Source: Papaver somniferum | Taxonomy: Eukaryota; Streptophyta; Magnoliopsida; Ranunculales; Papaveraceae | Direction of reading: 5' to 3' | NCBI RefSeq assembly: GCF_003573695.1 | Contig: NC_039364.1 | Coordinates: 229,626,784-229,690,783 of the forward strand | DNA: 64,000 nucleotides | Part shown: in pieces, positions 43,844 to 56,986 of the stretch | Layout of the letters: each line of letters starts with the position of its first letter | Position numbering within the stretch: the first letter of the stretch is position 1 | Notes under the pieces: generated by a model | What the model saw: the letters and a program-made list of their open reading frames with translations, nothing else | Databases searched by the model: none | What the model was told of the DNA's origin: nothing | Program-made: the position numbers and the translations under genes

Positions 43844-45902
43844 TGTTAGAGCAATGCTCGGTTGAACCCACAAGTTTTGCTATCTCAAGCTTGTTATCAA
43901 TGTTAGTTGGTCAAAACTATATCTTGATTTCTTGTCTACTAAGTCAAGTCTCGGACTAGGTTAGAATTTGGTAGTTGAGTATCATACATCACCCTCCAAC
44001 AATGAAGGTCGATGAAGATATTTGGAGAAATTTTGTATCAGGTATGTGAAAACTGAACCATTCTATTATACTCACTATCTTACATTCTATATGTTAAGAC
44101 TATGTCATATGACTTCTAGTAGATTAACAAAGAATAAATTTCGAGTCAAGCTTGTCTTGTTAAAAATCTCAAAATATGATTCTAGCAACGATGTTCAACG
44201 GTCCTTAACAATATTAGTTCGAAACAATTTATTGTCCGAGAATTAATTTGTGGACCAATTGAAAATTGCCCATACAAGTGATTTTATCATTTGAGAATGT
44301 TTCAAATATCATAAGAGATAAATTCATGAATCTATGATATTTTTGCTCAGGGTAGGTTGGAAAACCACTTTGAAAACCATAGATATCCGAGTTTCAGAAA
44401 TACAGGAAAGGTTGACGAACCAGTTCGCAAACCGTAAGTTCAGATTTATGACAGTTCACGAAACGCAGCCATCTGAGTTTGAGAGTATTTTAGGGTCAGC
44501 GAACCCAGTTCACGAACTGTAGCACCCTGATTCGTGAACAAGTCTTACGCTTCACGTATTATTTCACCAACTGTCCCAGTAGAATTTAGCAGATGCTCAA
44601 AGACTTATTTTTAAAATATGTTTAGCATTGCTATGAATTTCATAAATACTTCTAACATTTCATTGATGACTTAAACACTTATATATGTGCATCATGGATA
44701 AATTTTAGGTGTTTAAATGAACATCAATTTGCTTATTATTCACATAGTATATTTGCCAAACCGAACAATCATTATACACAGTTTCGTAACCAGACCATAG
44801 TATATATTCTTCTTTTGTATTTTCAAAAGTAATTCTCACATGTTTTAATTGAAACCCTAATTAGAGTTTCGTATAAACAGAGAAAGTGTTTTCTTGATTC
44901 TTAAGTTACCTTAGATTGAATTTTAAGCAATCCTCAGTCTTGAAAAACTATAAATAGAGATGCTCTTTCAATTAGAAAATTTAATCCCTCACACTTTGCG
45001 TCCTAGTTGATTGCTAGATTCGTCCTCTATTGACCTAGATTTTCTCCGAAATATATAATTAGGTCTACGACTGAAAGACTTCCAGGTCCGACAATATTTA
45101 CCTTGATAGTTCATGTATCCTGATCTTGATTTTTTGTTATCGGGGTTCTCGTAATCTCTTTCAGTCAAGATAGATAGAAATTGCAAAGTTCTCTTCGTCT
45201 CAGACTTTGTGATTCCTCAAGATAGATATCTGAAAGTTGATCATAAGTGATTTTTTAAAGATTGTTCTTGAGAGGTGGTAAAAGATCCAGGATTCTCATC
45301 TAAGTGAGTGTAAAAGTGTTACGGATTATGAAGTTTGCTAGATTTGTCTATTGCAAATAGATTTCTAAGCCTTGATTTTTGATCTAAAGGGAAATCAAAT
45401 AGGCTTATCTGTTAGAGGCATATTGGTAAAAAAAAGTCTTCACTTAGGTTGAAGCAACTCTTAGGCTGTAAAGGACGTCAGCTAAGGGAATAAATTGCGT
45501 AAAGTCTTGCGAGGTTCAAGATACGTAAGGAGCGCGACTGTAACTGAATCGCTTGGAGGGTAACTTCGGTCTCACCTACATTCCAGTCTGAAGTCTGATA
45601 GTAGTCTAGTGTCCGTGGTGGCTTAATATAGTTTGGTATTCAAATCTGGACGAGGTCTCGGGGATTTTATGCAGTTGTGGTTTCCTCGTTAACAAAACTT
45701 CTGGTGTTTGTGTTTTTCCTTTTCCGCATTATATTGTTTATTTTATAATTGGATATATGCAAGTTGTACGTATTCAATCTTAGTAGATACGTCCATCTAA
45801 TTATGATCGATTACGAGACTCGTTTCTTATAGAATAAATATTTTGAAAGATAGATAACAAGTATTATTACTTGGCAGAATTCAGATTGGATTATTAGGAT
45901 AC
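43844..45902 (+). repeat. 3' LTR of element C, 3' end lost
   Basis: Begins TGTTAGAGCAATGCTCGGTT and follows the 5' LTR of C. The variable patch near 44410-44570 (ttcgcaaaccg, ttcacgaactg) has the same theme as the 5' LTR patch. It stops at 45902, where LTR E begins, without the CCCCC-TTTTTCA end. Confidence 0.82.
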
Positions 45903-46218
45903 TGTTAGAGCACTGCCTGGTCAAACTCGCAAGTGTTGCTATCTCAAGCTTGTTTGTCAAGTTTAGTTGTAAAAACTATAAGTCTTGATTTCTACTCTAC
46001 TTATAGCTAAGTCTCGGATTAGGATAGAAAGTGTAGTTGAGCATTATACTTCACGGCTTTCATCGATTGAAGACGAAAAACTACTAAGGGGAGCTTGTGG
46101 AACTTCATCAACAAAAGATATATGGAGACTTGAACTCATCTATCACTCAAAAGTCCATCTACTGTATCTCTACTTGAGATAAAAGTTGTATAGCTATATA
46201 GACTTCGATTATACACAT
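45903..46218 (+). repeat. LTR E, left part
   Basis: Starts TGTTAGAGCACTGCCTGGTC. It is interrupted after 316 bases by element D and resumes at 54934. CACAT at 46214-46218 is the target duplication made by D. Confidence 0.85.
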
Positions 46219-48569
46219 TGAAAAAGCGGGGGTCTAACAACCACATCCAATATTTCGCTTAGAAATCTGTATGGATAAACTCCAATATACTTTTAAGAGA
46301 ATCAACTAGATAGTCAGATTCAATCTTCTTAAAAGTATATCAAAGAGTTATATCTCACTTTCTTGGTTCAATGCTTACTCAAGCAAATAGAAATTTGCGA
46401 TTCTAATTGAATACAAGAGAAATCACTTAAACGGTACCAAAGACCAATGTTCAAGGATCAATCAATTTCAATCAACAACCAAAGGTTGGATTTCCCAATT
46501 GATCGATTCAACGCACAACCTGTGATATTTTAATTATATAACAAAATATAATGCGGAAAAGAAATAACACAGACACCAGAAGTTTTGTTAACGAGGAAAC
46601 CGCAAATGCAGAAAAACCCTGGGACCTAGTCCAGATTGAACACACACTGTATTAAGCCGCTATAGACACTAGCCTACTACAAACTAACTTCGGTCTGGAC
46701 TGTAGTTGAACCCCAATCAATCTCACACTGATCCAAGGTACAGTTGCGCTCCTTACATCTTTGATCCCAGCAGGATACTATGCACTTGATTCCCTTAGCT
46801 GATCTCACCCACAACTAAGAGTTGCTACGACCCAAAGTCGAAGACTTTAATAAATAAATCTGTATCACACAGAAAAGTCTACGGTAATAGATAAATATGT
46901 CTCCCACGGAAATACCTACGAGTTTTTGTTCCGTATTTTGATAAATCAAGGTGAACATGAACCAATTGATAACCCGGACTTATATTCCCGAAGAAAAGCC
47001 TATAATTATCACTCACCTCACAATAATCTTAATCGACTAGAGAAACAAGATATTGTGGAATCACATACGATGAGACGAAGGTGTTTGTGACTACTTTTCT
47101 ATCTTGCTTATCGGAGAAATTAATCTCAAGCCAATCTTACGATTGTACTCAAATACAATAGAAACAACAAGATCATATCATGAAACTACAGAGAAAATAG
47201 TTGGGTCTGGCTTCACAATCCCAATGAAGTCTTCAAGTCGTTAACCTATAGGGTCTCGATAGAAACCTAAGGTTAAAGGAGAATCGACTCTAGATAATAC
47301 AACTAGCATCACACAGGAGGTGTGGGGATTAGGTTTCCCAGTTGCTAGAGTTCTACTTTATATAATCTTTCAAATCAGGGTTTGCAATCAATGTTAGATT
47401 AGTAACAAAGCATTCAATATTCACCGTTAGATGAAAACCTGATTAGATTCAAGCTAATATCTTTCAACCGTTAGATAAAACTTAGCTTGTTACACACAAA
47501 TGAAATGCATATTTATTTAGGTTTGTGTAACCGTGCCCAAACATGTACATTTAGTTAGCTCAAAAATAGTTACCCAAATGGTTATCCATATGATCATTTT
47601 CATATCAATCATATTCATCTTAACCATAACTAGTTCAAATGACTCAAGAGAACTAGTTAGAGAGTTGTTCAATTGCTTAGATCTCATAGAAGTATATAAG
47701 ACACAATCGAAGCAAAAACGATTTGATTCACTCGAATCAATTCATGAACTTTATAGCCACGGTTTGCAAGTATGCATTCCTTAGTTTATATAAATTTAAG
47801 TTCACGAATAATCGTTTTTAGAAACTAACCCACTTAAGCACGCATACTGGTACGCGGACTTAAGTACCGGAAATAAGTTTGTTTTCAGTTCACAAACTCC
47901 AGCAGAAATTAACGGGATGTGAACTTCCGACTGTGCGTGTACTGGTACGCGGACTTCAGTTCCAGTTTCCCTGAGCAGCAAAGTACGCATACTTTGGTTC
48001 AAGGAATAAGGACTTACACACGTATGAGTTATCACACAATGTTTATATCCTTTCAAGGTTATATTTTAAACTCTCATTTCAATCATTAAAACATTCATAA
48101 AGGATGTTATATAGTTGTTGGTCACAAGCTATTTTTCTTCAAAGAGATTTTCAAGTAATTGAAACTAATATGACTTTCATCACTAGTAAAGATGAACTTG
48201 GCCAAAGCGAAAGCTTACCAACACATATTTCGAGAAATAGATAAGCGAGATAAACTCGGATCGAAATAGCAAATGTGTATAATCATAGTCTATATAGCAA
48301 TACGACTTTTGTCTCAAGAAAAGAGATAGAGTAGATAGACTTTTGAGTGATAGATAAGTTCAAGTCTCCACATACCTTTTAGTCTATGAAGTTCCACCAG
48401 TTCCTTGAGTAGTTCTTCGTCTTTGTATGATGATCGCCATGGAGTCTAGAGATCAACTGTACTTTCTATCCTAGTATGAGACTTAGATAATAGTAGACTA
48501 GAAATCAAGACTTATAGTTTTGATCACAAATAGCAACGCATGCGAGTTCGACCTAGCAGTGCTCTAACA
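46219..48569 (-). repeat. 3' LTR of element D
   Basis: Plus-strand ends TGAAAAAGCGGGGGTC and AGTGCTCTAACA. It is followed by the polypurine tract. The variable patch (acgcatactggtacgcggac units) is at about 47835-48010. Confidence 0.9.
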
Positions 48570-48985
48570 ATCTCCCCCTTTGTCAATTTTAGTGACAAAA
48601 CTATCAATACATATGAAATACAAAATAAATAAATAAACTTTTGTAGCTCCTCTTCCACATGCATGATCTCCTTGGTTCTTCAACATTACTCGAAATCTTC
48701 GTCATTTCCAAGTACTCCAATGATTCCAAAGGTTGTTGAAAATCCGTAGATATAACAATGAGAAAACAAGAGTTCTCAATCATTGTTACACAGTGTGATA
48801 CTATTATTACACAACATCAAAGTTCAATTGTATCACAACTTCGACAATAATACTATGGTGATATGTATCACTCCCGCTTAGTCAATACTTCATCTCACAT
48901 GGAAACCACTCCCCTTTACATAATGATCCGAAAACCATATGTATTTGTAGTGTGAACTACACATTAATTCTCCCCCTTTTTGTCA
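48570..48985 (-). other. Polypurine tracts of element D
   Basis: On the minus strand gacaaagggggagat (48570-48584) abuts the LTR. Others lie near 48905-48920 and at about 48970-48985 (aaaaagggggagaatt). They match the set in element B. Confidence 0.7.
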
Positions 48986-49503
48986 ATAAAATTGGCAAAG
49001 GTACGAAAACTAGTGGGATCCTAATGAAATTTCCATAGAGACATTTCATGACCAAAAGAAAGCACATATCAACTTTTTATATGCCATCATATAGCCGAAG
49101 CTAAATGCATTCATCAAGGAGTTTATAAAGATACAAGATAACCCCTATAATATTCCACAGCCGCACTCCCCACAAAGATTTGGCAATTAAGCACAAGTTC
49201 AATTAAGAACTCTCCTCCATATAATGTCATTCCCGAAAGAACAACAAGAGCGACCTTACTTTCACAAGAAAAGAAGGATTTCTTTGGACATAACAAATCA
49301 CATACGAATATGAATTTGAATCCAAAATACTCAATTAAATTAACCACAAGAAAACCCATGATTAATTTAATCAGAAATGCTCAACATAAGAGAACTTATG
49401 GAGCTGCACAATATATACATAAAAATATGGATCAGGGAAGATCAATACTGCGGAATAGACAAGGATTCATTCTATTTTCCATCACTATTTGCACAATGAC
49501 ATA

Positions 49504-49882
49504 CTTCCTCCGTTCCATTTTACTTGATGTTTTAGGATTTTTTTCATGTTCCAAAATAGATGAGTGTTTAGATATTTTTCCCAAATTCTCACTAATTTAC
49601 CCTTGCTTTGGAATCATTACCATACCATTAATTTTCATTGAAATCAGTAAATGGGTAATTAATCTAATTTTTAAATCCACTCCATGGAGGATAAGTACTC
49701 TATCCCAAGTAAATTACAACAGGATTCGTAATTTACACTAAATATAGAAACTAAAAACTAGGTACTTTAATTTTTTGGAAAGCTATTAATATGGGTAAAT
49801 TTGGAAAAAAATTTATTCTCTCTGTTATTTCTTAATCTGCGTGAAAAACTCTACAACATCAAGTAAAATGGAATGGAGGGAG
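49504..49882. mobile_element. Stowaway-type MITE (Tc1/mariner) inside element D
   Basis: 379 bases with inverted ends ACTTCCTCCGTTCCATTTTA-like and TAAAATGGAATGGAGGGAGT-like sequence, flanked by TA on both sides (49502-49503 and 49883-49884). The CTCCCTCCGT-type end and TA duplication are diagnostic of Stowaway MITEs. It explains the spurious plus-strand frame at 49310-49741. Confidence 0.88.
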
Positions 49883-50365
49883 TACAATAGACATAATCCT
49901 CGTAAACAAAAGTTAATCCTATCTTTCATCAATATTTGCATAATGACATACAATAGGCTTAACTTTTGTAATGTCAAAAGTTCATTCATTCTTTTATCAA
50001 TACTTGCATATCGACATGTGAAGGACTTAACTTTTGACAAAGTATGGGACAATCATAGTTCACGGACGCAAACACACATATCCCATAAAAAATTGAAATA
50101 TATAAAACCATATAGATTAATACTGCAAAAAATCATCTTCCAAACAATTTTAGAATTTAAACAAATAAACCTAAAAAACAGTGAAGATGAAAACGTTGGA
50201 CATAGCTATGTGTAATCACAATGATGGCTATTCCAAACTCTCGTTATTCTTCCTAAAAAACACAAGAATAAAATTCTCATAAGAATATTTACTAGAAAAA
50301 TAAAATGAACAAGCTAAAGAACAAGGACAGACACTTAAACCATCAAAACAGAACACGAACTGAAA

Positions 50366-50824
50366 TCAAATAGACGTTTTGGAATCCTCACGAGCCTTGA
50401 GTTCTTTGAGCTTGTGATTGAAAGCATCTACTGCTTCTTCAAAGAAGATATTGTCATTGAGAAGATCTTTAACATGTGTCTTTATGAGACCAAGGTCAGA
50501 AGTAACCTTTTTTAACTCAGTTATTAACACATCAAGACTCTTCAAAGTATCAACGAGCTGCAATTTCGGTTCCTCAAAATATTTAAGAAAATCATGAACC
50601 ACTCCAGCAGAAACCATATCCTCATTATCAACATCCTGATGTGTATATACATAGTAACATGAGGCATTAGGATGATCCTCTTCTACTAGGGATCTTTTCT
50701 TCATTCCCTTGTACTCGAAACCAATACCTTTGTCAAGAAACCCTTTTGCAAAACTGCTAGAGTTAGAAGAAAACATTCTTGACAAGCCACAAAAAAAATC
50801 CCAGAGTATGCGTACGAGACTCAA
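50366..50824 (-). CDS. Second ORF of element D, unknown function
   Basis: 152 residues from the first ATG. An internal ATG (residue 17, MFSSNSSSFAKG) resembles the MSSSSLSSKK start of the element B ORF, so the true start may be at 50776 (136 residues). Charged and helical, with a Leu/Val-spaced coiled-coil-like half ending in HKLKELKAREDS. No signal peptide or membrane segment in the shorter form. Intact in this copy. The position between gag and the polypurine tracts matches B and C. Confidence 0.55.
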   Translation of the reverse strand: MSLVRILWDFFCGLSRMFSSNSSSFAKGFLDKGIGFEYKGMKKRSLVEEDHPNASCYYVYTHQDVDNEDMVSAGVVHDFLKYFEEPKLQLVDTLKSLDVLITELKKVTSDLGLIKTHVKDLLNDNIFFEEAVDAFNHKLKELKAREDSKTSI

Positions 50825-51262
50825 GGGTTTTGGTATTTAAATGGTTTCTTAGGGAAGGTAACTTTTAGGGTTTCTAAAAATTGATTCGTGACAGTAACAC
50901 GGGTACTCGTACGAACACAATCTTGACCCAACAACAAAGGTATGCAACCGGTCGTATTTTTTACGACAAGACAAAATTTCTTCTATGTGAAAAATATCAC
51001 AAGATTTTTTTTGGCTCAGAAAATTATATATATCCATAAAGAAATAATTTAGAGCACACAACATAGTTGCAACAAAAACAAAAGAATAACAACATCAGAC
51101 ACAACCAGAACTTTAAGCAAAGTTATCTGCAGACAATAGTTTAGCTATGGACGATAAGAAAATAGCTCAACTAAACAGACAACAATTTTGCCAACAGTAT
51201 ACCTGATTATTAACACATCTTACTCAACATGATTTTTATGAGTAAGTTTTCAATCCTTGTGA

Positions 51263-52490
51263 TTAATTGACACAAGTGTGAGCCCTAAGCTTATAAAATG
51301 AACCGTGTTTACGGTTTGGTCTCTTTTTCCTTTCGAATCTAGGAAATAATTCTTTTTGATGTGAGAAATTATCATAAAACTTACTGTCATCATAATACGA
51401 GACAAGGTTTGAGTTCTTACCAGAAGAATTTTGATTTGAGGCGGTTGACAACCTCTTGACAATTTCTTTAGAACCTTCAATTATCTCCTTCATGTTATTT
51501 CTCATATCATCATTTTTGTTCCTTTCTCCTGGAATTTTGTTCACATCAAATGTAACGTTATCTCCTCTTTTAACAGAAGAAAAAACTTGATCTTTCCCTA
51601 GACGATTTTTGTTAAGACGCGTTTTCTGCTTCTGAGCATTCGAGGAACTCAGTGAACTGACTTTCCTGGTATCATACACAGGGTAAGTATGAAAACCAAT
51701 TGGTTTAGACATACGAATGTCAGTTACACCTTTGAGAATTAAATCTAAGGTGTGTTGAAGTTGAACAAAGGAATTTTTATTCAACCTAGAGATTCCTTTT
51801 TGTTTAACAGAACCTTTTTCCTTGCAAAAGAAACATACCTTCTGATCACCAGAGTGATTAGATAGTGCAGTCTTAACAACCTCGTTTGGAGATTTCTTCC
51901 TTCCATGTGATGTGGAACAACCTTGATTAGAGGAGGTGACTAACACATCTTTTCCAATAGGAAGGGATTCTGGTTTTACTTCACATCTTTTCCAATAGGA
52001 AGGATTCTGGTTTTACTTCTAGAACTGGAACTCCTTCAGTTGTGGTAGAAGTACATGGTATATTAGACTGCTTAGAGCATCCTTGAATTGAGAGTTTACT
52101 CAAGCGATGTTCAATTTCCAAAGCATCCTTTTTGAGGCTCGCCGCGAGTAACATACATGAAGAATGATCTTCAGTATTTTCTTTGGATTTACAGTCTCTT
52201 ATTACACCAAGAAGAACATTGACATGATTTTTCAACCGATTAAACCTATCAGCCTGGATTCTAACAAGATTCAGAATCAGTTCACTCTCTTCAGCTGTTT
52301 CCCTTTCATTAATAGAGATGGACTCTTTAGAAGGGTAATCAGAATAACACATGTCAGTGTCTGTCTGTCTCGTCAGAACACTAGGTTCGTCTGTATTTGA
52401 GATTGACGAATCTTTCTCTTTAATAGATACAGTCGAGACAGAACTTTTATTTCTGGTGATGTGTTTATCAGAGATAGTACTCTTGTTCAT
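51263..52490 (-). pseudogene. Gag-like region of element D, split by a short tandem duplication
   Basis: The start at 52490 lies 68 bases inside the 5' LTR, as in element A. The first frame (169 codons to 51981) is Ser/Glu-rich with a coiled-coil stretch. The second (to 51263) has a degenerate knuckle start (VCFFCKEKGSVKQKG: His and last Cys missing) and basic runs. The break coincides with a 38/37-base tandem duplication at 51944-51981 and 51982-52018; a single copy would join the two frames. Confidence 0.65.
51944..52018. repeat. 38/37-base tandem duplication in the element D gag
   Basis: Two copies of a unit starting cacatcttttccaatagg and ending ggttttactt, differing by one G. The one-base length difference and the extra copy change the reading frame. 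Confidence 0.85.
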
Positions 52491-52537
52491 AGAGTCAGAT
52501 CACTACAAACACAGACTTATAAGGTCTTTAAACATGT

Positions 52538-52557
52538 TTGCCTTCTCTGATACCAAT
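52538..52557 (-). other. Primer binding site of element D
   Basis: The minus strand reads ATTGGTATCAGAGAAGGCAA directly inside the LTR, an initiator-Met tRNA type site. Confidence 0.8.
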
Positions 52558-54928
52558 TGAAAAAGCGGGGGTCTAACAACCACACCCAATATTTCGCTTA
52601 TCAATCTGTATGGACAAACTCCAATATACTTTTAAAAGAATCAACTAGACAGTCAGATTCAATCTTATTAAAATTATATCAAAGAGTTATATCTCACTTT
52701 ATCGATTCAATACTTACTCAAGCAAATAGAAATCTGCGAGTCTAATTGAATACAAGAGAAATCACTTGAACGGTACCAAAGACCAGTGTTCAAGAATCAA
52801 TCAATTTCAATCAACAACCAAAGGTTAGATTTCCCAATTGATTGATTCAACGCACAACCTGTGATATTTCAATTATATAACAAAATATAATGCGGAAAAG
52901 AAATAACACAGACACCAAAAGTTTTGTTAACTAGGAAACCGCAAATGCAGAAAAACCCCGGGACCTAGTCCAGATTGAATACACACTGTATTAAGCCGCT
53001 AAAGACACTAGACTACTACAAACTAACTTCGGACTGGACTGTAGTTGAACCCCAATCAATCTCACACTAATCCAAGGTACAGTTGCGCTCCTTATGTCTC
53101 TGATTCAAACAAGATACTACGCACTTGATTCCCTTATCTGATCTCACTCACAACTAAGAGTTGCTACGACCCAAAGTCGAAGATTTTAATAAACAAACCT
53201 TTATCACACAGAAAAGTCTACAGTAATAGATAAATTTGTCTCCCACGGAAATACCTACGAGGTTTTGTTCCGTATTTTGATAAATCAAGGTGAACAGGAA
53301 CCAATTGATAACCTGGACTTATATTCCAGAAGAACAACCTAGAATTATCACTCACCTCACAATAATATTAATCGACTAGCGAATCAAGATATTGTGGAAT
53401 CACAAATGATGAGACGAAGGTGTTTGTGACTACTTTTCTATCTTGCCTATCGGAGAAATTAATCTCAAGACAATCTTACGATTGTACTCAAATACAATAG
53501 AAACAACAAGATCAGATCACACAACTACAGAGAAAATAGTTGGGTCTGGCTTCACAATCCCAATGAAGTCTTCAAGTGGTTAACCTACAGGATCTGGATA
53601 GAAACCTAAGGTTAAAGGAGAATCGACTCTAGCTAATACAACTAGTATCACACAGGAGGTGTGGGGATTAGGTTTCCCAGTTGCTAGAGATATCCTTTAT
53701 ATAGTCTTTGAAATCAGGGTTTACAATCAAGGTTAGCTTAGTAACAAATCATTCAATATTCACCGTTAGATGAAAACCTGATTAGATTCAAGCTAATATC
53801 TTTCAACCGTTAGATCGAACTTAGCTTGTTACACAAAAATGAAATGCACGTTTATTTAGGTTTGTGTAACCATACCCAAACATGTACATTTAGTTGGTTC
53901 AACAATAGTTAACCAAATGGTTAGCTATATGAGCACTTTCATATCAACCATATTCATCTTAACCATAACTAGTTTAAATGACTCAAGAGAACTAGTTAGA
54001 GAGTTGTTGAATTGCTTAGATCTCATAGAAGTATATAAGACACAATCGAAGCAAAAACGATTTGATTCACTCGAATCAATTCATGAACTTTATAGCCACA
54101 GTTTGCAAGTATGCATTCTTTAGTTTATATAAGTTTAAGTTCACGAATAATCGTTTTTAGAAACTAACCCACTTAAGTACGCATACTGGTACGCGGACTT
54201 AAGTACCCGGAATAAGTTTGTTTTCAGTTCACAAATTCCAACAAAAATTCACGGGATGTGAACTTCCGACAGTGCGCCTACTGGTACGCGGACTTCAGTT
54301 CCAGTTTTCCCGAGCAGCAAAGTATGCATACTTTGGTTCAAGGAATAGGGACTTACACACATATGAGTTATCACACAATGTTTATATCCTTTCAACGTTA
54401 TTTGTAAATTCTCATTTCAATCATTGAAACATTCTTAGAGGACGTTATATAGTTGTTGTTCACAAGCTATTTTTCGTCAAAGCGATTTTCAAGTACTTGA
54501 AACTAATATGACTTTCGTCACTAGTAAAGATGAACTTGGCCAAAGCGAAAGCTTACCAACACATATTTCGAGAAATAGATAAGCGAGATAAACTCAGCTC
54601 AAAATATCAAATGTGTATAATCATAGTATATATAGCAATACAACTTTTGTCTCAAGATAGGAGATATAGTAGATATACTTTTGAGTGATAGATAAGTTCA
54701 AGTCTTCACATACCTTTTAGTCAATGAAGTTCCACCAGTTCCTTGAGTAGTTCTTCGTCTTTGTATGATGATCGCCATGGAGTCTAGAGCTCAACTACAC
54801 TTTCTATCCTAGTCCGAGACTTAGACAATAGTAGACTAGAAATCAAGACTTATAGTTTTGATCATAAATATTGAAAAACATGCTTGAGATAGCAACGCAT
54901 GCGAGTTCGAACGAGCAGTGCTCTAACA
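52558..54928 (-). repeat. 5' LTR of element D
   Basis: Same ends as 46219-48569. A TATA-like box reads CTATATAAAGG on the minus strand at 53694-53704. The conserved block (gaaaccgcaaatgcag, aaccccgggacctag) is at about 52935-52970, and the variable patch at about 54176-54340 has the same units as the other LTR of D. Confidence 0.9.
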
Positions 54929-54933
54929 CACAT

Positions 54934-56485
54934 TTGATATTTCGAACTGAGTCTAACTCGCTTACATATTTATCGAAATATGTGTTGGTAAGATTTCGCT
55001 TTAACCAAGTTCATCTTATATTCTTGACGAAAGTCAAAAGATGATCATGCGAAAATCGCCTTGTAACATCTTACATGATTTGTGTGAGACACTCATTTGA
55101 TGTAGACTCGGAATGTTTCATATTGATCATTCGATCACTTGAAAATTGCTTTGAAGCTAATAGTTTGTGTGAGACAGCTATTGTCGTCTTCGAAAAATAT
55201 TTCAATGATTGAAATGGGAGTTTAGAATGATTAACCATGATTGGATATAAACACAGTATGCGTACTTGCATATGTGTAGTCCAAGACTGGCAATCTAGTA
55301 TGCATACCCGTATGCGTACTGGTTGGTCAGGTAAAGTTCGGGATCTATAGTATGCATACCCCGTATGCGTACTGGCGGAGTCATTTGAAACCCGGGAACT
55401 TTAGTATGTATACCCGTACACGCACTATATTCAACTGAGTTCGGATGTGAACGACAGTATGTGTACCCGTTTGCATACTGGCAAACACAGTCCAAGTTCG
55501 GCTACTTAGGTATGCGTACCCGTTTGCATACTTGAGTAGGTTATGTTCTAAATTCGGTTTGTTCATGAACTAATACATTTATATATTAAGGAATGCAATC
55601 TTTTGCAAACCGTGACTATAATATTCATAAATTGATTCGAGTGAATCAAAATCAGTTTTGCTTCAATTGTGTCTTATATACTTCTATGAGAATAAAAACA
55701 ATTGAAAAACTTTTGAACTAGTTTCATTTGAGTCATTTGAACTAGTCATGGTTAAGATGAATATGGTTGATATGAAAGTGTCCATATGGCTAACTTCGGT
55801 TAACTATTGTTGAGCCAACAAAGGTGTACACGTTTAGGTACGGTTACTCATATATAAATGAAGTCACTTTTCATTTGTGTGTAACAAGATAAGTTCGATC
55901 TAACGGTCGAAATATATTAGCTTGAGTCTAATCAGGTTTTCATCTAACGGTGAATATTTAATGCTTTGTTACCAAGCTAGCAGTGATTGCAAACCCTGAT
56001 TTGAAGACTATATAAAGAAGAACTCTAGCAACTGGGAAACCTAATCCCCACACCTCATGTGTGATACAAGTTGCGACTAGAGTCGATTCTCCTTTAACCT
56101 TAGGTTTTTCCAAAACCCTGTAAGTTAACGACTTGAAGACTTCATTGGGATTGTGAAGCCATACTCAACTATTTTCTCTGTAGTTACGTGTTCTGATCTT
56201 GTTGTTTTCTATCGTGATTGAGTACTATCTTCTCTAAGATTGGCTCGATATTTAATCTCCGATAGGCAAGATAAAATGTAGTCAAAAACATCTCCGTCTC
56301 ATCGTTTGTCATTCCACAATATCTTGTTTCGCTACCATACGATTAAGATTATTGTGAGGTGATTTATATTTTTAGGTTGTTCTTCGGGAATATAAGTCTG
56401 GTATATCAATTGGTTCCTGTTCACCTTGATTTATCAAAATACGGAACAAAACTCATATGTATATCTGTGGGAGACAAATTTATCT
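54934..56485 (+). repeat. LTR E, right part
   Basis: Continues LTR E after element D (ttgatatttcgaactgag joins to the interrupted attatacacat). The patch at about 55255-55545 holds at least five units of the type tatgcatacccgtatgcgtactgg, split and varied. The LTR breaks off near 56485, where the inverted LTR F begins. Confidence 0.8.
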
Positions 56486-56986
56486 ATGGACTGAGTCGAG
56501 ACAATGCAACTAATCGGTTCACACTTCGTGTGATCGTCTATGAATACGAGATCGAGACAATACAACAACGAAGTATGTTACTTGATAAAAAGGTTCGGAC
56601 TTAACCAAACACAAAAGGATTGCTTATCAAGTAAATATGAATTAGCGTTTGTGTAATTTACTTTAATTATAATAAAACAATTACAATGCGGAAATATAAA
56701 GTAAATGACACAACAAGATTTTATTAACGAGGAAACCGCAAATGCAGAAAAACCCCGGGACCTCGTCCAGAATTGAATACTCTTAGGATTAAGCCGCTAC
56801 ACAAAATTACACAAACTTCTTATAGTTGAGACCAAGTCACGTACTTGGAACAATTCATTTGGTTCGTATTCCAAACAGTAAAGGAACAACAAATCTGTTT
56901 GGTATCAACCCTCTTCAACCAAGTGATGTGAGTTCGACAAAGTCTCTTTTGTTTATCTCAAATAAACTCCTTCGTCAGGTTCTTAG
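56486..56986 (-). repeat. LTR F, first part (different but related LTR family)
   Basis: It carries the conserved block gaggaaaccgcaaatgcag and aaccccgggacctcgtcc in minus orientation, but the surrounding sequence is not that of the A-H family. It is cut by solo LTR G at 56987 and resumes at 62231. The left edge is approximate, and no target duplication is visible. Confidence 0.55.

Larger units (their letters stand above)
36540..45902 (+). mobile_element. LTR element C, old copy with interior and both LTRs
   Basis: 5' LTR 36540-38496, primer site, broken gag-like region (38582-39902), solo Gypsy-type LTR insertion (40160-41703), second ORF (41900-42227), tandem repeats (42813-42890), polypurine tracts, and a 3' LTR (43844-45902) cut by the next LTR. 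Its LTRs are more diverged from the family than those of D and G, so C is older. No pol domain is visible. Confidence 0.8.
46219..54928 (-). mobile_element. Complete non-autonomous LTR element D
   Basis: 8710 bases with two LTRs (2351 and 2371), an iMet-type primer site, a broken gag-like region (51263-52490), a second ORF (50366-50824), polypurine tracts and perfect CACAT target duplications (46214-46218 and 54929-54933). The interior is only 3988 bases, including a 379-base MITE, and shows no protease, integrase, reverse transcriptase or RNase H. In the first 128 bases the LTRs differ at about 8 positions by eye. Together with A, B and C it defines the element plan: LTR, gag, ORF2, repeats, polypurine tracts, LTR. 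Confidence 0.9.

Noticed and set aside
49310..49741. 143-codon plus-strand frame
   Set aside because: Runs through element D noncoding sequence into a Stowaway MITE.
55255..55545. CRISPR-like regularly spaced repeats
   Set aside because: Units are irregular, partly palindromic and lie inside a plant LTR; there is no leader or cas context.
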